20,789 nucleotides of DNA from positions 1 through 20,789 of the IMG/VR virus record IMGVR_UViG_3300044612_001109. One strand, given 5' to 3'. This DNA is from a virus. The notes under the pieces were generated by a model, which did no database searches, was not told the origin of the DNA, and saw only the letters and a list, made by a program, of their open reading frames with translations. The position numbers were made by a program, and so were the translations under genes. Of this stretch, positions 7,767 to 12,334 are shown one piece after another. Each line of letters opens with the position of its first letter. Within the stretch, counting starts at the first letter, position 1.

Positions 7767-7922
7767 GCCAATCCCCTCAAGAAGTAAGTGGTGGAAGGCG
7801 TCGTGAGACTGTAGACAGCTAATTATTTCAGGATCTATCCGAAAAGACTGGTGTGAGCTTCTAGCCCAGCCGGCCTTCCGAGATTAGTTTACTGTATTTT
7901 TAGGGGCGCGAGGCCCCTGGCA
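7767..7922 (-). other. Leader or intergenic RNA with long-range inverted repeat
   Basis: Between the 45-residue gene and the GNAT gene, GGAAGGC at 7793-7799 is the exact complement of GCCTTCC at 7873-7879, closing an 87-nt segment. On the minus strand the segment ends GCCTTCCACCA, which looks like a tRNA acceptor end. Inside, only short local hairpins such as CTGTAGACAG are visible, and D, anticodon and T arms cannot be drawn. A further hairpin, AGGGGC-GCGAG-GCCCCT at 7902-7918, lies at its far end. This could be a structured leader; chance is possible. Confidence 0.35.
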
Positions 7923-8060
7923 CTACTTGACTAGGGTTTTTAACTGCTGGAAACCGTAATCGATTGATTTTTCTACGTCTTTTTGCATATTCTCGAAAAG
8001 GCTTTTGCTGTACTCATACTGTTTTTCGACAATTGCTAGGTAGTTTTTAAAAAAGTCCAT
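7923..8060 (-). CDS. 45-residue helical protein, first gene of the leftward operon
   Basis: A frame of 45 codons begins at ATG 8060 after a good AAGGAGCGATC ribosome site and ends in TAG at 7925-7923. The product begins MDFFKNYLAIVEKQYEYSKS, continues helical with alternating charged and hydrophobic residues and ends QQLKTLVK. The composition recalls the helices of phasin-like proteins, but the match is weak and too short for a family call. It is the first gene after a candidate leftward promoter, so it would be the most abundant product of that transcript. Function unknown. Confidence 0.65.
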   Translation of the reverse strand: MDFFKNYLAIVEKQYEYSKSLFENMQKDVEKSIDYGFQQLKTLVK

Positions 8061-8087
8061 GATCGCTCCTTAGTTGTTGGAGTGTGT

Positions 8088-8116
8088 AGTTTAACCCACA
8101 TTTTGCTGCATTGCAA
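8088..8116 (-). promoter_or_regulatory. Leftward promoter of the assembly operon
   Basis: On the minus strand a -35 TTGCAA (8116-8111) and a -10 TAAACT (8093-8088) are separated by 17 bp, each matching the sigma-70 consensus in 4 of 6 bases, and lie about 28 bases before the first ATG at 8060. The -35 sits inside an inverted repeat TTGCTGCA-T-TGCAACAA (about 8103-8119), a possible operator. This is the best leftward promoter in the divergent control region. Confidence 0.5.
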
Positions 8117-8450
8117 CAAAGTCTAAAAAATTTTTATATATACCCCCCGGGGTGTTTCATTTAGAAGTCGAAGGGGGGTGTTTTTGTACAGAATAAGAAA
8201 CAAATCTAAGGGAAAACCCTTATGGGGGTGGGGGGTGTAACGTTTATGTTGCATTAGGAGGGTTAAGGATACGTTTATGTTACGTTAAAAAATTGCAGAT
8301 CTACCGTGCAAAATACAGTGTATAGAAGTACTAGGAGTCCCGAGTTGCCAAAATGGGGTGTGGGGGGTCAAGGAATGGGTGGGAGAAATCGGTGAGGGGG
8401 TGGGGTCAAAAGCTATCGAGAATCAAAACCGATTGGAAAATACAATCAAT
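8117..8450. other. G-rich divergent control region without genes
   Basis: No convincing gene lies here. Contents in order: an AT-rich track at 8124-8141; ACCCCCC (8142-8148) complementary to GGGGGGT (8173-8179) and followed by GTTTTTG, a possible rightward terminator; a run of G-tracts at 8224-8236; a 17-base direct repeat beginning ACGTTTATGTT (8240-8256 and 8271-8287); the palindrome ATACAGTGTAT near 8311; and a second set of G-tracts near 8354-8405 that could fold as a G-quadruplex on the + strand. It separates leftward assembly genes from rightward small genes. Confidence 0.6.
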
Positions 8451-8453
8451 AAT

Positions 8454-8497
8454 TAGGGTTTGCCCTAGGTTGACAGCGTATGACAATGTAATACAGT
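8454..8497 (+). promoter_or_regulatory. Rightward promoter P1 with upstream hairpin and operator
   Basis: A perfect -35 TTGACA (8470-8475) is separated by 16 bp from a -10 TACAGT (8492-8497). Between them lies the palindrome CGTATGACA-A-TGTAATACA (8477-8495), so a bound regulator would block RNA polymerase. Just upstream is TAGGG-TTTG-CCCTA (8454-8467), a small inverted repeat that recurs before other promoters here. The leader to the next ATG is about 46 bases. Confidence 0.75.
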
Positions 8498-8543
8498 TGA
8501 GGGGCAGTACCAAGTAACGCAGTAACTAACTAGGAGAAATAAT

Positions 8544-8738
8544 ATGTACAAAGTAAAAAACATTTTGGACCAATTCAAAGTACAGGGTTATGGCGGGAAT
8601 ATTGACCCTGAGACACCTATCAAGCTAGAAGGGTGGGTAGTTGGGTATTCAATACCATTACAGGGCTTTTATACCCGGGGTGAGTTACTCGCAATATGCG
8701 AAGACCTAAAAGCTTTCAACGATGCAGAGGAGAAATAA
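8544..8738 (+). CDS. Unknown small early protein, 64 aa
   Basis: This is the first gene after promoter P1; the ATG follows CTAGGAGAAATAAT, a leader word used before several genes in this region. The product has a charged N-terminus (MYKVKNILDQFKVQGYGGNI), a middle with IKLEGWVVGYSIPLQGFY and a helical acidic end (LAICEDLKAFNDAEEK). No motif or family is recognised. One base separates its stop from the next gene's start, so it is the head of a small operon. Confidence 0.7.
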   Translation: MYKVKNILDQFKVQGYGGNIDPETPIKLEGWVVGYSIPLQGFYTRGELLAICEDLKAFNDAEEK

Positions 8739-8739
8739 T

Positions 8740-8991
8740 ATGCAAACTACATTCATCACCAAAGTAATACACGGGCTTGAAGTTGAGTTAGACCTCGATA
8801 TGAATAATGATGGGGCTGATAGCTCGGAGCGAGTTACCGGGTGCTTCATCACCAAGGGTGGATTTGGTGGTTCACTAGATTTTCTAGATTTACATGGTGA
8901 GCTAATAAATCACGATACCGGTGAAGTACTCGAGATAAGCCCGCACACAATTGAAGTAATCACCAAATGGGCCGAGAAAAACGGGTATTAA
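8740..8991 (+). CDS. Unknown acidic beta-rich protein, 83 aa
   Basis: I chose ATG 8740 over the in-frame ATG at 8722 because GAGGAGAAATAAT directly precedes 8740, and 8722 lies inside the previous gene. The product begins MQTTFITKVIHGLEVELDLD, then has an Asn/Asp-rich turn, a Gly-rich segment (FITKGGFGGSLDFLDLHGEL) and a helical end (ISPHTIEVITKWAEKNGY). The alternating pattern suggests beta strands. No catalytic motif is seen. It is the second gene of the P1 operon, followed by a hairpin before the third. Confidence 0.7.
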   Translation: MQTTFITKVIHGLEVELDLDMNNDGADSSERVTGCFITKGGFGGSLDFLDLHGELINHDTGEVLEISPHTIEVITKWAEKNGY

Positions 8992-9006
8992 AAAACTAAC
9001 GCAACA

Positions 9007-9026
9007 CCCGGGGGATTTTCCCCGGG
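9007..9026 (+). other. Intercistronic hairpin before a ribosome site
   Basis: CCCGGGG and CCCCGGG form a 7-bp GC stem around a GATTTT loop. It has no U-tract and is followed after 5 bases by AGGAGAAATC and the next start codon. It is therefore better read as a processing or stability element, or a translational control hairpin, than as a terminator. Confidence 0.65.
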
Positions 9027-9040
9027 AACTAGGAGAAATC

Positions 9041-9175
9041 ATGGACGCAAAAGAAATTATTGGAATGTTGGTGGGGTTAGTGCATGACCTATACCCCGAT
9101 GCAGAGTACGCAGAGCTTTATGAGGTTGAAGAAAAGTTAGCATTGGCAAATAAATTTTTGGAGGAGTCAAAATGA
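9041..9175 (+). CDS. Unknown 44-residue acidic protein
   Basis: The frame starts at ATG 9041, 6 bases after AGGAG, and ends in TGA at 9173-9175, which overlaps the next start (ATGA). The product begins MDAKEIIGMLVGLVHDLYPD and continues as an amphipathic acidic helix ending KFLEESK. The strong ribosome site, operon position and coupled stop-start support a real gene. No family is recognised. Confidence 0.65.
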   Translation: MDAKEIIGMLVGLVHDLYPDAEYAELYEVEEKLALANKFLEESK

Positions 9176-9336
9176 ATTTACTCGTAGAACTTACTCAGGA
9201 GCAGTACGCTGCGATTGGAGATATTGTTAGTTATATTTTATGTAATGAGCAAATCCATTACGAGGAGTGTAAAGAAGAAGGTGAAGATGTTGAATTCCAC
9301 ATTTACCAAAAAGCTTTAAAGCTCCAAGATATTTAA
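9172..9336 (+). CDS. Unknown 54-residue acidic protein
   Basis: The ATG overlaps the stop of the 44-residue gene as ATGA, and GGAG lies about 9 bases upstream. The product begins MNLLVELTQEQYAAIGDIVS, is helical and acidic with a central CNEQIHYEECKEEGED, and ends KALKLQDI. It is the last gene of the P1 operon and is followed by a rho-independent terminator 17 bases after the stop. Function unknown. Confidence 0.65.
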   Translation: MNLLVELTQEQYAAIGDIVSYILCNEQIHYEECKEEGEDVEFHIYQKALKLQDI

Positions 9337-9353
9337 GTTTTTCTAGTAGTTTG

Positions 9354-9383
9354 CCCCCGGGAAACCGGGGGTTTTTTATTTTT
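9354..9383 (+). terminator. Rho-independent terminator of the P1 operon
   Basis: CCCCCGG-GAAA-CCGGGGG (9354-9371) forms a perfect 7-bp stem with a GNRA loop, followed by TTTTTTATTTTT. The word CTAGTAGTTTG lies immediately upstream, as at the next two terminators. Confidence 0.9.
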
Positions 9384-9413
9384 GATGATAGTATTCTAAT
9401 GCGTACGGGGAGG
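9382..9413 (+). repeat. 32-bp interspersed repeat, copy 1
   Basis: It begins TTGATGATAG and ends GCGTACGGGGAGG with an A/T-rich centre. It starts in the last bases of the U-tract of the preceding terminator. Five copies exist in this window, all on the + strand; a role as a phage-specific promoter or protein site is possible. Confidence 0.85.
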
Positions 9414-9500
9414 ATGCCTAGGGCGAGGAAAGCGAAAAAAAATTATCCGGAGAGGCCGAGAAAAAAACTATCGGGCGCGGAAATCGATTAAAAAATACAA

Positions 9501-9530
9501 TTAGAAAAATGTATGACAATGTATTACATT
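9501..9530 (+). promoter_or_regulatory. Rightward promoter P2 with operator
   Basis: The operator-like word TGTATGACA-A-TGTATTACA spans 9510-9528. A plausible -10 TACATT (9525-9530) overlaps its right half; the best -35 is a weak TTAGAA (9501-9506) at 18 bp. It lies 40 bases before the ATG at 9571. The TAGGG/CCCTA hairpin of other promoters is missing here. Confidence 0.55.
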
Positions 9531-9570
9531 ATATGTATGGCGCTTTGCCATGTTACTAGGAGAAAACAAA

Positions 9571-9762
9571 ATGGTATTAGATACCCCAAACCAAATAGAG
9601 CATTTTAGATTACTTACCCTACGCCAAATGCTAAAACTAGAATTGCTCGGCATGAAGCATAGTAGTGGTAAAAGCGCGTATGCAATGATTAAGCGCGAAC
9701 TAGGTTTAAAAGGTAGTCGTCAATCCGTCTTCGAACAATTATCCAAAATGTTGGGAAAATAG
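9571..9762 (+). CDS. Conserved small basic phage protein, 63 aa
   Basis: I chose ATG 9571, 8 bases after CTAGGAG, rather than an in-frame ATG at 9550 that overlaps the leader. The product begins MVLDTPNQIEHFRLLTLRQM and continues as basic helices with GKSAYAMIKRELGLKG and a final helix QSVFEQLSKMLGK. The IEHFRLLTLR and SAYAMIKRELGLKGS patterns recur in small proteins of aquatic phages as I recall, with no known function. The size, charge and helices would allow nucleic-acid binding. It is a single-gene unit between promoter P2 and a terminator. Confidence 0.75.
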   Translation: MVLDTPNQIEHFRLLTLRQMLKLELLGMKHSSGKSAYAMIKRELGLKGSRQSVFEQLSKMLGK

Positions 9763-9777
9763 TTTCCTAGTAGTTGG

Positions 9778-9800
9778 CCCCTCTTCGGAGGGGTTTTTTT
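9778..9800 (+). terminator. Rho-independent terminator after the 63-aa gene
   Basis: CCCCTC-TTCG-GAGGGG is a 6-bp stem with a stable UUCG loop followed by seven T. CTAGTAGTTGG lies immediately upstream. Confidence 0.92.
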
Positions 9801-9814
9801 ATGCCCAAAACTTC

Positions 9815-9846
9815 TTGATGATAGTTTTTTATCGCGTACGGAGAGG
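9815..9846 (+). repeat. 32-bp interspersed repeat, copy 2
   Basis: It matches the consensus start TTGATGATAGTTTT, with TTATC in the centre and CGTACGGAGAGG at the end (one G to A change). It lies 15 bases after a terminator and only 31 bp before copy 3; the gap contains a second direct repeat, TTTTCCGGCC. Confidence 0.85.
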
Positions 9847-9877
9847 ATTTTTCCGGCCTGTAGGTCGTTTTCCGGCC

Positions 9878-9909
9878 TTGATGATAGTTTTCTAACGCGT
9901 ACGGGGAGG
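9878..9909 (+). repeat. 32-bp interspersed repeat, copy 3
   Basis: It begins TTGATGATAGTTTTC and ends ACGCGTACGGGGAGG. Copies 2 and 3 form a pair, as do copies 4 and 5. Confidence 0.85.
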
Positions 9910-9966
9910 CGCGGGGATTTGTCGCGGAATGATGCGTATATTTTTACGGAATGTTTTTTTATTAAT

Positions 9967-10008
9967 TAGGGTTTATCCCTATATAAAAGTGTATTACATT
10001 GTACGACA
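9967..10008 (+). promoter_or_regulatory. Rightward control site P3 with hairpin and operator
   Basis: TAGGG-TTTAT-CCCTA (9967-9981) precedes the operator TGTATTACA-T-TGTACGACA (9990-10008). TACATT (9995-10000) could be the -10, with a weak TTATCC 16 bp upstream. ATTAATTAGGGTTTA at 9961-9975 is identical over 15 bases to the sequence covering the terL start region at 6245-6259. Confidence 0.55.
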
Positions 10009-10043
10009 ATTTAGTTTGTAGTACTTAACCACTAGGAGGAATT

Positions 10044-10670
10044 ATGAAATTAAAAGAAGCTTTAGAAATTGTAGGCGGGTTGTCGAACCCTTCTAAGATG
10101 CCATGCCATGCTTATGGGATATCGGCGCATTTATGTATAACGGGTGCGAAGCTTGTCAACATAGAGGGGAGCGTATGCGCGGATTGTTACGCTCTTAAAG
10201 GTATGTACGGGGACTGGAATAAGAATGTCAGTAATGCCCATGCAAGACGTGCAGAGGCCATAAACCGGCCGGACTGGGCCAAGACAATGGCCTTTATTAT
10301 TAACGCCAAGAAAATGGATTATTTCCGGTGGCATGACTCAGGAGATTTGCAAAGTTTTCAACATTTACTAAACATTGTCGCAATTGCAGAACAATGCCCA
10401 AGTACTAGGTTTTGGTTACCCACAAGGGAAAAGAAATTTATTAACCAGTATGCCGAGGCCTTCGGGGCTTTCCCTAAAAATTTAGTTGTACGGGTTTCGG
10501 CCACAATGCAAGACGAACCGGCCGGCAATTACAAAAACACGAGCACAGTACACCGGAATAAAAAACCTATTGGGCGCGGATGCAAGGCCCCTAGTCAAAA
10601 TGGTAAATGCTTAGATTGTCGGGATTGCTGGAACCCTAAGATTAAAAATGTTTCTTATGCTTACCACTAA
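10044..10670 (+). CDS. GP88-like cysteine-rich phage protein, 208 aa
   Basis: The pattern NPSKMPC (15-21), C31, VCADCYALKG (44-53), then YFRWHDSGDLQS (93-104) and RFWLPTRE (122-129) matches the phage protein family I know as gene product 88 of mycobacteriophages, whose function is not established. Conserved cysteines (C21, C31, C45, C48) and a second cluster near the end (C180, C189, C192, C195) suggest two metal or iron-sulfur sites; HDSGD may be catalytic. This is inference. The gene begins after CACTAGGAGGAATT and is followed 15 bases later by a 76-residue gene, the two sharing the P3 control site and a terminator. Confidence 0.75.
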   Translation: MKLKEALEIVGGLSNPSKMPCHAYGISAHLCITGAKLVNIEGSVCADCYALKGMYGDWNKNVSNAHARRAEAINRPDWAKTMAFIINAKKMDYFRWHDSGDLQSFQHLLNIVAIAEQCPSTRFWLPTREKKFINQYAEAFGAFPKNLVVRVSATMQDEPAGNYKNTSTVHRNKKPIGRGCKAPSQNGKCLDCRDCWNPKIKNVSYAYH

Positions 10671-10685
10671 CAGGAGGATTTAAAA

Positions 10686-10916
10686 ATGCAAAACAGACCA
10701 CTATTTACAATTGCCCGCGAAATTAAGGCCACATGGAAAAAACCTTATTTTGGTGCGGTGCCATATCTTGATGCGATGACCGAATTAAACCGGATTGAAG
10801 ATAAGTATTTTTTCGATAGCGCAGAGTCGGTAGTTCAATACTTTTTAGCTAATGCCGGAACATGGCGCGGGGATGATGCTAAGCGCATCAAGGCCGAATT
10901 AAAATCAATGCTTTAA
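10686..10916 (+). CDS. Conserved small phage protein, 76 aa
   Basis: The ATG follows AGGAGGATTTAAAA. The product is basic at its N-terminus (FTIAREIKATWKKPYFGAVP) and ends in helices with FDSAESVVQYFLANAGTWRG and AKRIKAELKSML. The pattern GAVPYLDAM, FDSA, YFLANA, WRG, RIKAELK recurs in small proteins of aquatic phages as far as I recall, next to genes like its partner. No function is known. It is the second gene of the P3 cassette and is closed by a strong terminator. Confidence 0.75.
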   Translation: MQNRPLFTIAREIKATWKKPYFGAVPYLDAMTELNRIEDKYFFDSAESVVQYFLANAGTWRGDDAKRIKAELKSML

Positions 10917-10931
10917 ATTCCTAGTAGTTGG

Positions 10932-10952
10932 GGGCCCTTCGGGGCCCTTTTT
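10932..10952 (+). terminator. Rho-independent terminator of the P3 cassette
   Basis: GGGCCC-TTCG-GGGCCC makes a 6-bp GC stem with a UUCG loop, followed by TTTTTG and another run of T. CTAGTAGTTGG lies just upstream. Confidence 0.9.
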
Positions 10953-10963
10953 GTTTTTCTAGT

Positions 10964-10983
10964 ACGCGGGTTAATTCCCGCGT
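10964..10983. other. Perfect hairpin abutting repeat copy 4
   Basis: ACGCGGG-TTAATT-CCCGCGT is a perfect 7-bp inverted repeat whose last base is the first base of repeat copy 4. There is no U-tract. It may be part of the repeat's function or an extra insulating hairpin. Confidence 0.6.
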
Positions 10984-11014
10984 TGATGATAGTTTTTTAT
11001 CGCGTACGGGGAGG
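10983..11014 (+). repeat. 32-bp interspersed repeat, copy 4
   Basis: It begins TTGATGATAGTTTT and ends ATCGCGTACGGGGAGG, differing from copy 2 at one base only. It follows a terminator and a separate perfect hairpin. Confidence 0.85.
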
Positions 11015-11060
11015 GTGTCCGGAAAGGTCTTGGCCCTTTAAATTTGGGCGCGGTTTAATC

Positions 11061-11092
11061 TTGATGATAGTTTTCTAATGCGTACGGGGAGG
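11061..11092 (+). repeat. 32-bp interspersed repeat, copy 5
   Basis: It begins TTGATGATAGTTTTC and ends ATGCGTACGGGGAGG. It is 46 bp after copy 4 and leads into the gene-free AT-rich region. Confidence 0.85.
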
Positions 11093-11099
11093 ATTCTCG

Positions 11100-11448
11100 C
11101 ACCGGCCATAAAGTTCTAATTGTTCCGTAAAGTTCTAGGGCGCCGGAACTTTATAAAAGGCATGAAAAACAAAGGGTTATAAGTATAAATATATATAAAG
11201 TTACTTAGTTACTTAATAATTATATATATGAAGGTATTTTTTTATTAATATATTTGTATTACAATGTATTTACTTTATTGTTTTTTTGGTAATGTTCTCG
11301 CTCTCGCTGAAAAAACACGGAACTTTAGGAACAAAGTAACTTTATCAAAAAAACTCTTATAAAACAAGGCTTAGAAAAGTTCCAAGATTTTTCGGCCTCC
11401 GGAACTTTATAGAACATTTCAGAACAAAGCGCACTACAAAAATTACAC
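11100..11448. other. AT-rich gene-free region with GGAACTTTA iterons; candidate origin
   Basis: No gene is seen. The word TAAAGTTCTA occurs at 11109-11118 and 11128-11137. Its inverse, GGAACTTTA, occurs near 11145, 11319 and 11401, with related GGAAC/GAACA words nearby and AAAGTTCC near 11377. The middle (about 11165-11285) is almost only A and T, with TATATATA tracts and GTTACTTAGTTACTTA. At 11255-11273 lies an operator-like TGTATTACA-A-TGTATTTAC. Iterons in both orientations flanking an easily melted core are typical of replication origins and of complex promoters; the choice cannot be made here. Confidence 0.5.
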
Positions 11449-11479
11449 TTGACTACATCGCAGTACACTATGATACAAT
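11449..11479 (+). promoter_or_regulatory. Candidate promoter of the ribbon-helix-helix gene
   Basis: TTGACT (11449-11454) is a good -35, but the best -10, TACAAT (11474-11479, the same box as promoter P4), is 19 bp away; TATGAT is only 14 bp away. Downstream lie CGCAATACAATTA and ACAACGCAATG, imperfect copies of an ACGCAAT word, which might be regulator sites. Confidence 0.4.
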
Positions 11480-11526
11480 TACAACGCAATACAATTAAAC
11501 ACAACGCAATGAAAGGTAATACAAAA

Positions 11527-11745
11527 ATGACTCAAAAATCGTGCAACATTTCACTACGACTGGACACACCTACATACAATGTCTTACAGGCCTTGGCCAC
11601 AAAAGAAGACACCACGCTATCGCAAATCATCCGCAGACATCTTAAAAGTGATCTGAAAAGACTAGGGTTGCTCCATGAAGAGAGCAAGGTAAAAGCTCCG
11701 GTAGTGTCACCCGATGCAGTACTGCCGGAAGACTGGGAGGCCTAA
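11527..11745 (+). CDS. Ribbon-helix-helix (CopG/Arc-type) regulator, 72 aa
   Basis: Residues 5-46 follow the ribbon-helix-helix pattern: a strand NISLRLDTPTY whose alternate side chains enter the DNA major groove, helix 1 NVLQALATKEDT, the turn with TLSQ and helix 2 IIRRHLKSDLKRLG. Such proteins dimerise and bind short palindromes as repressors. I prefer ATG 11527 because the upstream TTG frame start lies inside the promoter. The C-terminus is Pro/Val-rich and acidic (VVSPDAVLPEDWEA). It is the only classical repressor-like gene in the window, so it is the main candidate for binding TGTATKACA palindromes. It overlaps no gene and precedes a membrane peptide by one base. Confidence 0.8.
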   Translation: MTQKSCNISLRLDTPTYNVLQALATKEDTTLSQIIRRHLKSDLKRLGLLHEESKVKAPVVSPDAVLPEDWEA

Positions 11746-11746
11746 A

Positions 11747-11884
11747 ATGTGGACTGTCGCGTTATATCTATTTATGTTGGGTCTATTTGTTCTTGGCCTA
11801 GTATTTGGAATTTTCTTCGGGGTCTTCATCGCGGACAAACTCAGAGAAGATTTAAGCGAGCAAGTAGGCAAAAGGAGATTTTGA
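11747..11884 (+). CDS. 45-residue single-pass membrane protein
   Basis: The frame starts one base after the regulator's stop, with GGGAGG 8 bases upstream, and ends at TGA 11882-11884. Residues 4-29 are a strongly hydrophobic membrane helix rich in Leu, Phe and Gly, followed by a charged tail (KLREDLSEQVGKRRF). It is probably an inner-membrane protein. Roles such as superinfection exclusion or lysis control are possible for phage peptides of this type, but nothing in the sequence decides. Its pairing with a small DNA-binding protein also recalls toxin-antitoxin operons, which I regard as unproven. Confidence 0.7.
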   Translation: MWTVALYLFMLGLFVLGLVFGIFFGVFIADKLREDLSEQVGKRRF

Positions 11885-11887
11885 TAT

Positions 11888-11931
11888 TAGGGTAAACACC
11901 TATAGACAAATGTATGACAATGTAATACAAT
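11888..11931 (+). promoter_or_regulatory. Rightward promoter P4 with hairpin and operator
   Basis: -35 TAGACA (11903-11908), 17-bp spacing, -10 TACAAT (11926-11931). The palindrome TGTATGACA-A-TGTAATACA (11911-11929) fills the spacer and covers the -10. TAGG...CCTA (11888-11902) forms the upstream inverted repeat. This is the clearest example of the shared promoter design. Confidence 0.75.
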
Positions 11932-11937
11932 GTATTT

Positions 11938-11957
11938 AGAGCGTGAGGAAACGCTCT
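11938..11957 (+). other. Leader hairpin at the start of the P4 transcript
   Basis: AGAGCGT-GAGGAA-ACGCTCT is a perfect 7-bp stem placed within a few bases of the expected transcript start. The following TTTAAAA is a weak U-tract. A 5'-end stabiliser or attenuator is possible. The loop GAGGAA looks like a ribosome site but has no start codon at a proper distance. Confidence 0.6.
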
Positions 11958-11980
11958 TTAAAACCACACTAGGAGGAATT

Positions 11981-12289
11981 ATGAAAGGTCTAGAAAGAAG
12001 TTCAGAGCAGTACACATACGATGTAAAAGAAGTAGCAGTAAAAAGTGAAAGCGTAGATCGGTTCGTTGATCAGCCCCACCACTTTTATGCAAGTTCGTTT
12101 TGCACATGGAAGACAAGCCCTGACATCCGCGAGGTTATCAAGCATATGGAGAGTGAGGGTTATTCGTATTCCCTGTGGTATGTGCCGGTGGATAACAACG
12201 CGAACTACCAAATTAAGTACTACGCACCACAAGTACAAGGCGCATTCTTGATCGGCCAGTACGAGCCAAAGAAGAAAAGCCGGAAATGA
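11981..12289 (+). CDS. Unknown protein, 102 aa
   Basis: ATG 11981 follows ACTAGGAGGAATT and was preferred over an upstream in-frame ATG inside the promoter. The product has a charged N-terminus, VDQPHHFYASSFCTWKTSPD in the middle, a helix IREVIKHMESEGYSYSLWYV and a C-terminal part with NYQIKYYAPQVQGAFLIGQY, ending in a basic tail KKKSRK. The pattern suggests an alpha-beta fold with aromatic strands. I recognise no family. It is the first gene of the P4 operon, followed by a GC hairpin and a second gene. Confidence 0.7.
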   Translation: MKGLERSSEQYTYDVKEVAVKSESVDRFVDQPHHFYASSFCTWKTSPDIREVIKHMESEGYSYSLWYVPVDNNANYQIKYYAPQVQGAFLIGQYEPKKKSRK

Positions 12290-12294
12290 ACCTA

Positions 12295-12312
12295 GGAGGG
12301 GGAAACCCCTCC
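12295..12312 (+). other. Intercistronic GNRA hairpin
   Basis: GGAGGGG-GAAA-CCCCTCC is a 7-bp stem with a GNRA loop and no U-tract, lying between two genes of the same direction. The 5' arm contains an AGGAGG-like word that is sequestered by pairing. It resembles the hairpin at 9007-9026. Confidence 0.65.
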
Positions 12313-12334
12313 ACTACAAACACGAGGAGGAAGT

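Noticed and set aside
7789-7880. Functional tRNA on the minus strand (acceptor-like stem plus ACCA)
   Set aside because: Only the 7-bp closing stem fits. Position 8 is not T, no TTC-type T loop is present and no 5-bp anticodon stem with a 7-base loop can be drawn on either strand.
7902-7918. Terminator hairpin AGGGGC-GCGAG-GCCCCT after the 45-residue gene
   Set aside because: In the leftward direction the hairpin is followed by A, not T, so it lacks the U-tract a rho-independent terminator needs; the T-run lies on the wrong side.
8358-8517. Short + strand frame beginning MGCGG in the G-rich control region
   Set aside because: It has no properly spaced ribosome site and runs through promoter P1 and its operator.
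9382-11092. CRISPR array from the five 32-bp repeats
   Set aside because: Gaps between copies are about 401, 31, 1073 and 46 bp and contain genes, promoters and terminators. There is no regular spacer length and no cas gene.
11527-11884. Toxin-antitoxin pair (ribbon-helix-helix protein plus membrane peptide)
   Set aside because: Operon pairing and protein types are compatible, but no known toxin signature is present and the membrane peptide has no toxin-specific feature; a repressor with an unrelated neighbour is equally likely.
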